Source: Paracoccaceae bacterium
GTDB lineage: Bacteria > Pseudomonadota > Alphaproteobacteria > Rhodobacterales > Rhodobacteraceae
Assembly: GCA_012036325.1 (NCBI GenBank)
Contig: JAAUPC010000027.1
Span: 1-16,798 of the forward strand
Reading direction: 5' to 3'
DNA length: 16,798 bases
Below are positions 1 to 6,982 of this stretch, in pieces (the first letter of the stretch is position 1; each line of letters starts with the position of its first letter). The notes under the pieces are model-generated. The model saw nothing but the letters and a program-made list of their open reading frames with translations. It made no database searches and had not been told where the DNA came from. The translations under genes were made by a program, and so were the position numbers.

Positions 1-130
1 CAGGTTTCGCCCTGCACCTGACCACCGCAATCGCCCGTCCCGCTGCACGCGATGAGAGTTCCGCGCGCCGGGCGATTGCTCAACCCGCGCCAAACGGCGT
101 AATTGACCACCGGGCTCCGGTCGTAGTCGG

Positions 131-1204
131 ATGAAAGACCAGTGGCAGGTCAGCATCCACGGCGACGCTTTCGAGCGTCAGTTGATGCCACGCCCCGGCG
201 TGACTGTTCCGACAGAGGCTGCGCTTCTTGAAACCGACCGCCAGCTTTCTGCCAACGGTATCGGGACTGCGTATCACGCATTGACCCTGTCCTGGGAGCC
301 GGGCCTGCGCAGTGTCGATACCGGCTGGAAAGTGGTCCATGCGCTCGAGGCGTTGCGCCCGCGCCTGACGTCCGACAACCGCATCCAGCTGCGCTGGGAA
401 ACCTTTTGCCCCGAAGCGGAACCCCTGATCGCACATGTCCTTGCCGGACCGTCCCGTCCCGCACTGGCCTTCAACGACCACACGACCGCCGCCTTGCTAC
501 ATCCCGAAATCGCACTTCACGACCGGCCTTTCGACCATATCAAGGACTACCCGGTCACCGACCTTGCTGCCGACAATTTTCAGCGCAAGATGGGAGAGCG
601 GGCGAAGCGGGCGCATATGACAACCGCCGACTTTGTCGAGTTGATCGAAACCGTCTGGGCGCGTCGCGATGCCGTGCCGGGCCATATCCAACGGATAGCG
701 GCGCTTGCGCGCAGCCGCCAGGCGCCGATGCTAAGCCATGATGACAGCCAGCGGGAAACCCGCAGCTACTATCGCGCCCTTGGGGCCAATGTTGCCGAGT
801 TTCCGATGCACGAACGGGTGTTCCTGGCGGCAAGAGAGGCAGGAGACCCGATTGTCCTTGGCGCTCCGAATGCGATGCGCGGCGGAAGCCATCTTGGCAG
901 TCCGGGAGCTGCCGAGATGATCGCCCGCAACCTTTGCGACATCCTTGCGTCTGACTACTTCTACCCCGCCATGTTGGTCGCGATGGTGCGGCTGCACGCT
1001 GACCGCGTGGCGCCGCTGGAAATCCTGTGGAAACTGGTCTCGGCCAATCCCGCCATCGCAATGGGCCTAGCTGACCGAGGACGCATTGCACCGGGTTTGC
1101 GTGCCGATCTTGTTTTGCTCGACTGGCCCGAGGGCCAAGCCCCTGCTCCGGTTCGGACTTGGGTTTCCGGTCGTGCTGGCTACGCGGCACTGCCTCCGGA
1201 TTGA
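131..1204 (+). CDS. phnM: PhnM-like amidohydrolase, N-terminally truncated (possible pseudogene)
   Basis: The 357-residue product resembles alpha-D-ribose 1-methylphosphonate 5-triphosphate diphosphatase, the carbon-phosphorus lyase pathway enzyme that removes pyrophosphate from the phosphonate intermediate. Visible motifs are the first metal-site strand (HGDAFER, residues 10-16), SHDD at 202-205, GAPN followed by RGGSHLG at 244-256, and SDYFYPA at 274-280, all typical of PhnM. Complete members carry about 40 more residues before HGD, forming the N-terminal beta-sandwich strands and an LPG(I/L)(V/I)D motif. Here that stretch is replaced by MKDQWQVS, a stop codon lies in frame at 104-106, and no Shine-Dalgarno sequence precedes the ATG at 131. 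The rest of the frame is intact. Another open frame entering from the window edge stops at 132-134, overlapping this ATG, but its 43 residues are not recognisable. No other phn gene is visible. Family is confident; activity is doubtful. Confidence 0.72.
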   Translation: MKDQWQVSIHGDAFERQLMPRPGVTVPTEAALLETDRQLSANGIGTAYHALTLSWEPGLRSVDTGWKVVHALEALRPRLTSDNRIQLRWETFCPEAEPLIAHVLAGPSRPALAFNDHTTAALLHPEIALHDRPFDHIKDYPVTDLAADNFQRKMGERAKRAHMTTADFVELIETVWARRDAVPGHIQRIAALARSRQAPMLSHDDSQRETRSYYRALGANVAEFPMHERVFLAAREAGDPIVLGAPNAMRGGSHLGSPGAAEMIARNLCDILASDYFYPAMLVAMVRLHADRVAPLEILWKLVSANPAIAMGLADRGRIAPGLRADLVLLDWPEGQAPAPVRTWVSGRAGYAALPPD

Positions 1205-1923
1205 TTGGAGAAGGCCAACGAACGATCCGTTTAATCCGACAGCACCCTAGACAAGGAATGCAACTTGGTCCGGCAAGGACGCGCGATCAGGCGGGGTCAT
1301 CTTCATGGGGTGGCCTGCGGGAGTATCCGCTTGGCTGAAGGGACGTGGCCTCCTGCTTCGGGCCGACCAGCGCCGTCTGCGCCGGTTGGCAAGTTGGCTA
1401 CAGGTCGATCCGCCGACAGGGACAGTCCGTCCTCGATGTCGACGCCGTGGTAGCAGACCGTGCTGCCTATCTTCGTATGGCAAAGCAGCAGTTGCACCGC
1501 CCGCAGGTTGACCGTCTTGCCCTGGATCATCAATGCGCGTTCCTTCACGCGACCTGCGGCTAAGACATCCCGCACCCGCAGGGCGACATGGTCACACCCG
1601 CGCAACCTGCTATCGACCGCCATGTTGAAAAGCGCGAGGTCGCGGGCGTTGCCTGCCATTCCGAGGCGAACCCCGATGAACCAGACGTGCCTCGGCATGA
1701 GCGGTCGCTTCTGGCCGAGGATGCGGCCCTTGTTCCAAGGGACGCAGTCAGGGCGGAGGGCAGGAAGTAAATCAGAGGACACAGGCGTACCTCGTGTCCA
1801 CCCAGCCCTCCCTTCTTTGGTCGCTCCGACATCAAAGGATACCATGGTCGTTGCGTTGAGAGGTAGCGTCGGGCGGATAGCCCTCGTTCGCGGAGACGAA
1901 GCGATTGGCCCCGTCTGATCAGA
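1205..1923. other. Gene-poor decayed stretch between phnM-like gene and Hyi-like gene
   Basis: About 720 bases without an intact gene. The only recognisable content is the recombinase remnant on the minus strand, listed separately. Plus-strand open frames over it (for example 1460-1918) are antisense to that remnant and look like nothing known. A 10-bp palindrome, TCTGATCAGA, sits at 1914-1923 directly after the stop of the Hyi-like gene, but it has no T-tract and is not a convincing terminator. Confidence 0.5.
1419..1740 (-). pseudogene. Tyrosine recombinase (phage-type integrase) remnant with internal deletion
   Basis: The frame 1845-1303 (minus) contains the hallmark sequence of a common small proteobacterial integrase: PWNKGRILGQKRPL, HVWFIGVRL, RDLALFNMAVDSRLRGCDHVAL, then NLRAVQLLLCHTK and STVCYHGVDIEDGLSLS (1740 down to about 1419). 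LRGCD carries the first catalytic Arg, LLCHTK the late His and VCYHG the presumed nucleophilic Tyr. Full-length relatives have about 75 further residues between the VIQxKTG and RTGNLRAVQ motifs, including the HSxRR motif with the second catalytic Arg. Here the two are fused as IQGKT-VNLRAVQ at about 1510-1518, so the active site is incomplete. The frame runs on past the normal C-terminus. A dead remnant of a mobile-element or island integrase is the best reading. Confidence 0.82.
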
Positions 1924-2697
1924 TCAAACAGCAAACACGCTCCGGAAGGCCTCGAGGGCAACTTCCTCGTCGGCCTTGGCAAAGGCCTCCATGCCGACCG
2001 GGCCTGAAAAGCCCATAGCGTGCAACGCGGTCGCAACGCCGCGATAATTGATCTCGCCTGTCCCCGGCTCACAGCGACCCGGGTTGTCTGCCACCTGCAC
2101 CTCGCCGATCCATGGCAGGCAGGCCTCGCACCAGCGGATCAGGTCACCCTCGCCGATCTGAGTGTGATAGAGATCAAGGTTGATGCGCAGCTGTGGGCGG
2201 TTGACGGCGCTGACCAGGCTCAGGACGGCGGCGGTGGACCCGAAAGGGCAGCCGGGGTGGTCGATGGGGTTCAGGTTTTCCAGGGTGAAGACCTGCCCCG
2301 ACGCCTCAGCCAGATCACAAAGGCGGTGCAGTGTATCGCGGGCGCGCTGCTCCATACCGGGGGCAAAGGCACCGATCTGCGGGATCGGGATGCCCATGTC
2401 GCCAAGGCCGGTACCGTGCAGGTTGAGCCGATGGACGCCAAGGCGCTTGCCGACCGCTGCAGTTTCCCGCGCCGAGGCGAGCAGCATTTCACAGCCTTCC
2501 GCATCGGTCAGGCGGCCTTGCAGGTAGCCGTTCATGATGGTGAAGGTCGCCCCGGTTTTCAGCAGCGCGTCCACATCCCACGCAGGCCAGTTCCACAGGC
2601 CGACGCCGAAGCCCATTTCCTTCAGGCGGCTGGCGCGCCAGTCCATCGGTTTGTCGCGCCACAGCATTTCGGCGCAGGCGGCAAGCTGGAAAGTCAT
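1924..2697 (-). CDS. Hydroxypyruvate isomerase-like sugar isomerase (TIM barrel)
   Basis: A 257-residue cytosolic protein of the xylose-isomerase-like TIM-barrel superfamily, closest in motif to hydroxypyruvate isomerase (Hyi/OtnI), which interconverts hydroxypyruvate and tartronate semialdehyde or isomerises related keto-sugars. The expected metal and catalytic residues are present: Glu140 in TLENLN, Asp175 and His178 in NLDLYH, Gln201 in VQVADNPGR, Glu237 in GMEAF. The segment VADNPGR followed by EPGTGEINY is a Hyi signature. Length is normal. The ATG at 2697 has GGAG about 6 nt upstream. It is the last gene of the minus-strand uptake operon, 121 bp after the ATPase gene, with a 10-bp stem-loop in that gap. 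With an IolG-like dehydrogenase in the same operon, it may act on an oxidised sugar or cyclitol derivative, although an IolE/IolI-like role cannot be excluded. Confidence 0.85.
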   Translation of the reverse strand: MTFQLAACAEMLWRDKPMDWRASRLKEMGFGVGLWNWPAWDVDALLKTGATFTIMNGYLQGRLTDAEGCEMLLASARETAAVGKRLGVHRLNLHGTGLGDMGIPIPQIGAFAPGMEQRARDTLHRLCDLAEASGQVFTLENLNPIDHPGCPFGSTAAVLSLVSAVNRPQLRINLDLYHTQIGEGDLIRWCEACLPWIGEVQVADNPGRCEPGTGEINYRGVATALHAMGFSGPVGMEAFAKADEEVALEAFRSVFAV

Positions 2698-2729
2698 GGA
2701 AGGCTCCGTCAGATGAAAGGATCACAGGC

Positions 2730-2761
2730 GCGGTGGCCCTTGGGGAGGGGCGGGCCACCGC
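2730..2761 (-). other. Intergenic mRNA stem-loop between ATPase and Hyi-like genes
   Basis: GCGGTGGCCC (2730-2739) pairs perfectly with GGGCCACCGC (2752-2761) around a 12-nt loop. It lies inside the operon transcript and is not followed by a run of U on the minus strand. It is therefore more likely an mRNA-processing or stabilising hairpin, or a partial attenuator, than a full terminator. Confidence 0.55.
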
Positions 2762-2818
2762 AGGGTTAGACCCGTCAGGTGGGTCCTACAGAGTTTTAGT
2801 TTCAGCCAAGTTCGCGTT

Positions 2819-3637
2819 TCAGACTGTGCCGCCCAAGGTGGATTCAAGCTGCGCCAGTTCCTGCCCCCCGGCCATCAGGTCTTGCAACTGTTCCGAAGTG
2901 ATGTTGCCACGCACCGCCGTGCCGAGGGTCTTGCCCCGGTTCAGCACTGTAAACCGGTCGCCGACCGCCATGGCATGCCTGACATTGTGGCTGATGAACA
3001 CGACGCCCACACCCTGCGCGCGGACCCGGTCGATGGTGGCCAGCACGTTCGAGGTCTGCCGCACGCCAAGCGCGCTTGTGGGTTCGTCCAGGATCAGCAC
3101 TTTCGCGCCGAAATACACGGCGCGGGCGATGGCGACGGTCTGACGCTCGCCGCCCGAAAGGGTGCCCACGGCCTGATCGGGGCCACGCAGGTTGATGCCC
3201 ATCTTCTTCATCTCGGACATGGTGATGGCGTTGGCCTTTTCGACGTCAAAGCGCTTGGTCGGCCCCCAGCCCTTGGTCGGCTCGCGCCCCATGAAGAAGT
3301 TGCGCGCCACCGACATCAGCGGGATCATCGCCAGGTCCTGGAACACCGTGGCAATCCCGGCCTCCATCGCATCGCGCGGGCTGGCAAAGGACAGGGGCTT
3401 GCCGTCAAAGGTGATGGATCCGCGCGTCGGTTTGAAGACGCCCGACATCGTCTTGATGAAGGTCGATTTCCCCGCCCCGTTGTCGCCCAGAAGGCAATGG
3501 CATTCGCCGGGGCGGACGTCGAAGCTGACGCCGGAGAGGGCGATGACGTTGCCGAAGTGCTTTTCAATGTCCCGCATTTCGATGATCGGCGCGGCGGTCT
3601 TGGTGTCGCCGTGATGGAATGTGCTGTCGGTCGCCAT
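2819..3637 (-). CDS. Sugar/cyclitol ABC transporter ATP-binding protein
   Basis: A 272-residue single-domain ABC ATPase that powers the neighbouring permease from the cytoplasmic face. Motifs in order: Walker A GDNGAGKST (51-59), Q-loop Gln100, signature LSGGE (160-164), Walker B VLILDE (180-185) and switch His217 in FISHN. The single domain of about 260-270 residues resembles the FrcA (fructose) and rhizobial inositol-importer ATPases rather than the fused two-domain RbsA/MglA type, so it probably works as a homodimer. It starts one base after the permease stop codon (TGA at 3641-3639), and its GGGGGA ribosome site lies inside the end of the permease gene, which implies translational coupling. 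The substrate is inferred only from neighbours. Confidence 0.92.
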   Translation of the reverse strand: MATDSTFHHGDTKTAAPIIEMRDIEKHFGNVIALSGVSFDVRPGECHCLLGDNGAGKSTFIKTMSGVFKPTRGSITFDGKPLSFASPRDAMEAGIATVFQDLAMIPLMSVARNFFMGREPTKGWGPTKRFDVEKANAITMSEMKKMGINLRGPDQAVGTLSGGERQTVAIARAVYFGAKVLILDEPTSALGVRQTSNVLATIDRVRAQGVGVVFISHNVRHAMAVGDRFTVLNRGKTLGTAVRGNITSEQLQDLMAGGQELAQLESTLGGTV

Positions 3638-3638
3638 C

Positions 3639-4751
3639 TCAACGTTCCCCCGTCACACGCTTGCGGATGGCGTTGTTGAAGATCACGGCCAGAAGCAGCA
3701 TCCCGCCCAGGAACACCTGGAACCAGTCCTGATCAAAGCCGGTGTAGGTGAGGCCGATGACGACCATGCCAAAGATGATCGACCCGAAGAACGCCCCGAT
3801 AGCTGACCCATAGCCGCCGGTCAGCAGGCAGCCCCCGATGACTGCAGCGATGATCGCCTCGAATTCCTTCTGGAACCCACGCCGGGCGTCAGTGGAGCCT
3901 GCGTCCAGCACCTGCATCACGGCCAGCAGCGCGGCAGCGGCGGCGGTCAGCATGAAGAGCGCGATCTTCACATTGCGCACCGGCACCCCCGAATTGGCCG
4001 CCGCGTTACGGTCGCCGCCCGAAGCGAAGATCCAGTTCCCGGCAGGCGTGCGCAGCAGCACCCATGTTGCCAGTGCGGCAAGGCCCAGGAACCACAGGAT
4101 TTCAACCGGCACGCCGGGAACCTTGGCGGTTCCATTGTCAAATGTCTCGATCCAGCCCAAGGATGCCAGCCAACCAAACAGCCCTGTAAAGGCATCCCCG
4201 GAAAAGATCGGGGCCAGCCAGTCGCCCTCGGCAGCCTCACGCACGCCGCGCAGTTGGGTGGACCCGTCGGTGAGCCATTTCAGCCCGACCAGCGACAGCC
4301 CGCGCAGGATGAACAGACCCGCCAGCGTGACGATGAAACTGGGCAAGCCAGTGCGCAAAACGATGATCCCGTTCACCGCCCCGATCAGCGCGGCCAGCAC
4401 CAGCGTCACCGGCACGGCCAGGATCAGCGGCAGGTCAAGGTTCACCACACAAGCGCCAAAGATCATCCCGGCAAACGCGACCATCGACCCGATGGACAGA
4501 TCGAACTCGCCGCCGATCATGAGAAGGGCCGCCGCGATAGCCAGAATGCCCAGCTGTGCGGCCGGGGCCATGAAGTTCAGGATGCCCGACAGGGTGAACA
4601 TCGCCGGGTTTGCGGTGATCAGGAAGAAGGCCGTGACCAGCACCAGTCCGGCAATCGCGCCAAGCTCGGGCCGTTTCATCAGTCGCGCCATCAACGGCTC
4701 TGCCTTCAGGCGTTCGTCTACAGCCGCACTGCCAGCATCGGTCGGCATCAT
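3639..4751 (-). CDS. Sugar/cyclitol ABC transporter permease (RbsC/FrcC family)
   Basis: A 370-residue integral membrane protein of the BPD_transp_2 (branched-chain amino acid/ribose) permease family. A hydrophilic N-terminal tail of about 30 residues precedes a series of hydrophobic helices. The segment GGEFDLSIGSMVAFAGM and the C-terminal block from TDARRGFQKEFE through IIAAVIGGCLLTGGYGSAIG are typical of sugar permeases such as RbsC and FrcC. Two adjacent ATGs (4751 and 4748) follow an AAGGGGGGA ribosome site; the first is used here. It lies 58 bp downstream of the binding-protein gene, and a strong stem-loop occupies that gap. A single permease gene suggests a homodimeric channel. Confidence 0.92.
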   Translation of the reverse strand: MMPTDAGSAAVDERLKAEPLMARLMKRPELGAIAGLVLVTAFFLITANPAMFTLSGILNFMAPAAQLGILAIAAALLMIGGEFDLSIGSMVAFAGMIFGACVVNLDLPLILAVPVTLVLAALIGAVNGIIVLRTGLPSFIVTLAGLFILRGLSLVGLKWLTDGSTQLRGVREAAEGDWLAPIFSGDAFTGLFGWLASLGWIETFDNGTAKVPGVPVEILWFLGLAALATWVLLRTPAGNWIFASGGDRNAAANSGVPVRNVKIALFMLTAAAAALLAVMQVLDAGSTDARRGFQKEFEAIIAAVIGGCLLTGGYGSAIGAFFGSIIFGMVVIGLTYTGFDQDWFQVFLGGMLLLAVIFNNAIRKRVTGER

Positions 4752-4772
4752 GTTTTTCCCCCCTTGCAGATG

Positions 4773-4802
4773 GGTCCGGCGGCAGCACTCCGCCGCCGGA
4801 CC
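4773..4802 (-). other. Strong stem-loop between binding-protein and permease genes
   Basis: GGTCCGGCGGC (4773-4783) is perfectly complementary to GCCGCCGGACC (4792-4802) with an 8-nt loop. It starts 7 bases after the binding-protein stop codon and lacks a following U-tract. Such hairpins after a binding-protein gene are known in ABC operons (malE-malF is the classic case) to protect the upstream mRNA and limit downstream expression, which suits the need for excess binding protein. That role is inferred here from position and shape. Confidence 0.65.
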
Positions 4803-4809
4803 GCTGATC

Positions 4810-5736
4810 TTAGCGGATGCCCTTGGCGGACAGGTCCACCACCTGAGCAGCCTTGTCGGCGGTGATCAGGTTCGGGCCAGACGCGACGTTACCACCCGGC
4901 ATCAGACCATAGTCTGCATGCAGCGCAAGGAAGTTGACGGCCAGATAGCCCTGGAGGAACTGCTGCTGGTCGATCGCAAAGGCCGCATCGCCTGCGGCGA
5001 CCGATTCAAGGAAGCTGGCCGACAGGTCGAACGAAGCAACCTTGATCGCACCCTGACCTTTGCCAAGCCCGACCACGGCAGCCACCGAAGGCTCACCCGC
5101 CGTGCCGGCACCCAGCGCCAGAACGGTATCAATTGACGGATCAGCCTGCAGCGCAGCGGTGACCTTGGCCTGAATTTCGGCCGGGTCGTTCGAAGTTGGC
5201 AGAACAGTCACGTCACCAAAGCCCGCCGTGAAACCGGCGCAGCGCAGATCAAGGCCAACGTTGCCAACTTCCTGGTTGACGCAAAGGCCTTTCGTGCCGC
5301 CCATTTCCTTCAGCTTTTCGCCCGCAATGCGGCCGGTCACTTCTTCATCCTGGCCGATGTGCAGCAGCGCACCCAGACCCTTCGACACATCCGACCCGGA
5401 GTTGATCGAGATCACCGGGATGCCCGCGGCCACAGCGCGCTCAATCGCCGGCCCAAGCGCATCGGCGTCAGGGATCGACACCACAAGCCCGTCGGGCGCC
5501 TGGTTTACGGCAGCGTCGATCAGTTGCGCCATGGCCACCATGTCAAACGTTTCGGGCGAGCGGTATTCGACAGTCGCCCCGCTGTGCTTGGCAGCCATCT
5601 CGACGCCGTTCTTGACGACAGACCAGAACGGGTCGTTCGCCTGGCCATGGGCCACAACGATGATTTCGGCGGCCATGGCCGGGGCGGCAATCGTCAAGGC
5701 AGTGGCCGTCATCAGGCCAGCAACAAGTTTCTTCAT
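4810..5736 (-). CDS. Periplasmic sugar-binding protein of ABC importer
   Basis: A 308-residue periplasmic binding protein of the type I (RbsB/FrcB-like, Peripla_BP_4) family. The start is set at the ATG at 5736, preceded by GGGAGGAAG at ideal spacing. It opens a typical Sec signal peptide (MKKLVAGLMTATALTIA) with probable cleavage after AMA (residues 20-22). A longer open frame upstream to 5781 lacks a ribosome site and would bury the signal. The mature region begins IIVVAHGQANDPFWSVVKNG, the usual first strand and helix of this family, and continues with GLVVSIPDADALGPAI and GIPVISINSG. It lies 87 bp after the iolG-like gene and delivers ligand to the permease and ATPase that follow. Ligand class (sugar, polyol or inositol) is inferred from family and neighbours. 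Confidence 0.92.
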   Translation of the reverse strand: MKKLVAGLMTATALTIAAPAMAAEIIVVAHGQANDPFWSVVKNGVEMAAKHSGATVEYRSPETFDMVAMAQLIDAAVNQAPDGLVVSIPDADALGPAIERAVAAGIPVISINSGSDVSKGLGALLHIGQDEEVTGRIAGEKLKEMGGTKGLCVNQEVGNVGLDLRCAGFTAGFGDVTVLPTSNDPAEIQAKVTAALQADPSIDTVLALGAGTAGEPSVAAVVGLGKGQGAIKVASFDLSASFLESVAAGDAAFAIDQQQFLQGYLAVNFLALHADYGLMPGGNVASGPNLITADKAAQVVDLSAKGIR

Positions 5737-5823
5737 CGGTCTTCCTCCCTGAAGGGTTCTGATTGAAGACGGCCTCCTCAAGCCGCCTTTGGTCCGGAGC
5801 AGCCGGATCTGATGGGGTCAGCG

Positions 5824-6831
5824 TCAGCCGCCCAGCATGTCTTTGGTGATGGCGACGCCTTCGCCGGTTCTTGCGGATCGGGTGGCCGCCTCGGCCAAGG
5901 CCAAGGCATTGATCCCATCTGTCAACGTCACGGGCAGCGCCGCACCCTTGGTGACTGCCTGCACAAAGGCATCCCACTCGGCCTCATAAGCGGGCATGTA
6001 GCGTTCCAGGAAAAAGTAGGTCGGCTTGGCCCCGGTCACGCCGGCCATGGTCGATTTGACGACCGTGTTTTCCAGCATGTTCTGTGCCTGCAGCAGGCCC
6101 TCGGACCCCAAAAGCTCGACCCGCTGGTCATAGCCGTAAACCGCGCGGCGGCTGTTCTTGATGACCGCGATCCGCCCGTCGCCAAAGTGCAGCGTGACGA
6201 CTGCGGTATCGACATCGCCTGCCGCCCCGATGGCCGGATCGACGATCGACGACCCAACGGCGGTTACGCGGTCAGGAACAGCCCCCATGATCCACATCGC
6301 CATGTCGAAGTCATGTATCATCATGTCGCGGAACAACCCGCCCGACACCTTGATGTAGGACACCGGCGGCGGCGCGGGGTCGAACGAGGTGACCGACAGC
6401 AGTTCGGTCTTGCCGATCTCGCCCTTGTCAGCCGCAGCCTTCAGCGCGGCAAAGTTCGGGTCGAACCGGCGATTGAAGCCGATCATGACCGGCTTGCCGT
6501 TTTTCGCTGCAACCTTCTGGCACGCCTGCGCTCGGGCCAGCGAAAGATCGACCGGCTTTTCGCACAAGACCGCTTTGCCCGCCGCAGTTGCGCGTTCGAT
6601 CAAGTCGGAATGAGTGTCGGTCGAAGTGGCGATCAGAACCGCATCGATAGAGGTATCGGCCAGAACGGCCTCAGACGTTCGGACCTCGGCGCCGTAGTGC
6701 GCCGCCAGCTTGCTCGCTGCTTCGGCATTCACATCCGCAAGTGCAACCAAGGTGCTGCCCGTGTGGCCCGCAATCGCCTTGGCATGGACATACCCTATCC
6801 GTCCCGCTCCCAGCAGGCCAACTCTCAACAT
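5824..6831 (-). CDS. iolG: Inositol 2-dehydrogenase-like oxidoreductase (Gfo/Idh/MocA family)
   Basis: A 335-residue cytosolic NAD(P)-dependent dehydrogenase. The N-terminal Rossmann fold shows GLLGAGRIG (5-13), the catalytic lysine lies in EKP (91-93), FNRRFD is at 119-124, and the active-site block SGGLFRDMMIHDFDMA spans 163-178. That block, plus VDPAIGAAGDVDTAVVTL and SRRAVYGYDQR, matches the IolG (TIGR04380-type) subgroup, which oxidises myo-inositol to scyllo-inosose. The start is the ATG at 6831 with GGGAGGA 6-7 nt upstream. The 26-residue extension to 6909 is an artefact that reads through the operator. It is the first gene of the operon and starts 59 bp from the nearer edge of the operator repeat. 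No iolE, iolD or iolB lies in the window, so a sugar or cyclitol related to inositol remains possible. Confidence 0.85.
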   Translation of the reverse strand: MLRVGLLGAGRIGYVHAKAIAGHTGSTLVALADVNAEAASKLAAHYGAEVRTSEAVLADTSIDAVLIATSTDTHSDLIERATAAGKAVLCEKPVDLSLARAQACQKVAAKNGKPVMIGFNRRFDPNFAALKAAADKGEIGKTELLSVTSFDPAPPPVSYIKVSGGLFRDMMIHDFDMAMWIMGAVPDRVTAVGSSIVDPAIGAAGDVDTAVVTLHFGDGRIAVIKNSRRAVYGYDQRVELLGSEGLLQAQNMLENTVVKSTMAGVTGAKPTYFFLERYMPAYEAEWDAFVQAVTKGAALPVTLTDGINALALAEAATRSARTGEGVAITKDMLGG

Positions 6832-6982
6832 CCGGTGATCCTCCCGTTCAAGCCAACCGATTCTCTGGCCCGCTAGTGCGAACATTCCACACGATGCACG
6901 CGCGTGCAAATCCTTTTTGCACGCGCGTGCATCGTGGTTGCATCGCGCGTTGTTGCCCTTATTGTTGTTGCCGGGGGACCCT
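6832..6982. promoter_or_regulatory. Divergent promoter region between iolG-like operon and lacI-type gene
   Basis: The 151 bp between the two divergent start codons must hold both promoters. The paired operators occupy its centre. On each strand the operator contains a TTGCAC that could serve as a -35 element, but no good -10 hexamer follows, so exact promoters are not assigned. A further partial match, TTGCATCGCGCG, lies at 6938-6949 on the lacI side. Ribosome sites are GGGAGGA for iolG and GGGGGA for the regulator gene. Confidence 0.6.
6890..6936. promoter_or_regulatory. Twin LacI-type operators within a 47-bp perfect inverted repeat
   Basis: The 14-bp palindrome TGCACGCGCGTGCA occurs at 6895-6908 and again at 6918-6931, with centres 23 bp apart, about two helical turns. 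Flanking bases make the pair a larger palindrome: the 21-nt arms 6890-6910 and 6916-6936 are perfect reverse complements around a 5-nt spacer. A central CG with outward symmetry is the normal form of a LacI-family operator, where hinge-helix leucines open the central CpG step. Placement between the regulator gene and the operon suggests binding by the adjacent LacI-type protein. Confidence 0.82.

Noticed and set aside
2020..2769. Plus-strand open frame of 249 codons opposite the Hyi-like gene
   Set aside because: The minus strand has all catalytic residues of the isomerase family; this one has none.
3838..5136. Long plus-strand open frame (432 codons) over the permease and binding-protein genes
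   Set aside because: It is antisense to two well-supported transporter genes, shows no domain and no ribosome site, and is the usual by-product of high-GC codon use.
5812..6876. Plus-strand open frame of 354 codons opposite the iolG-like gene
   Set aside because: Mirror frame of a gene with clear family motifs; its product is rich in Arg, Gly and His without recognisable structure.
6832..6982. Longer N-termini for both divergent genes, each beginning MHARAS
   Set aside because: Both extensions start inside the operator palindrome, which explains why they begin identically. Good ribosome sites lie at the internal ATGs (6831 and 6983).
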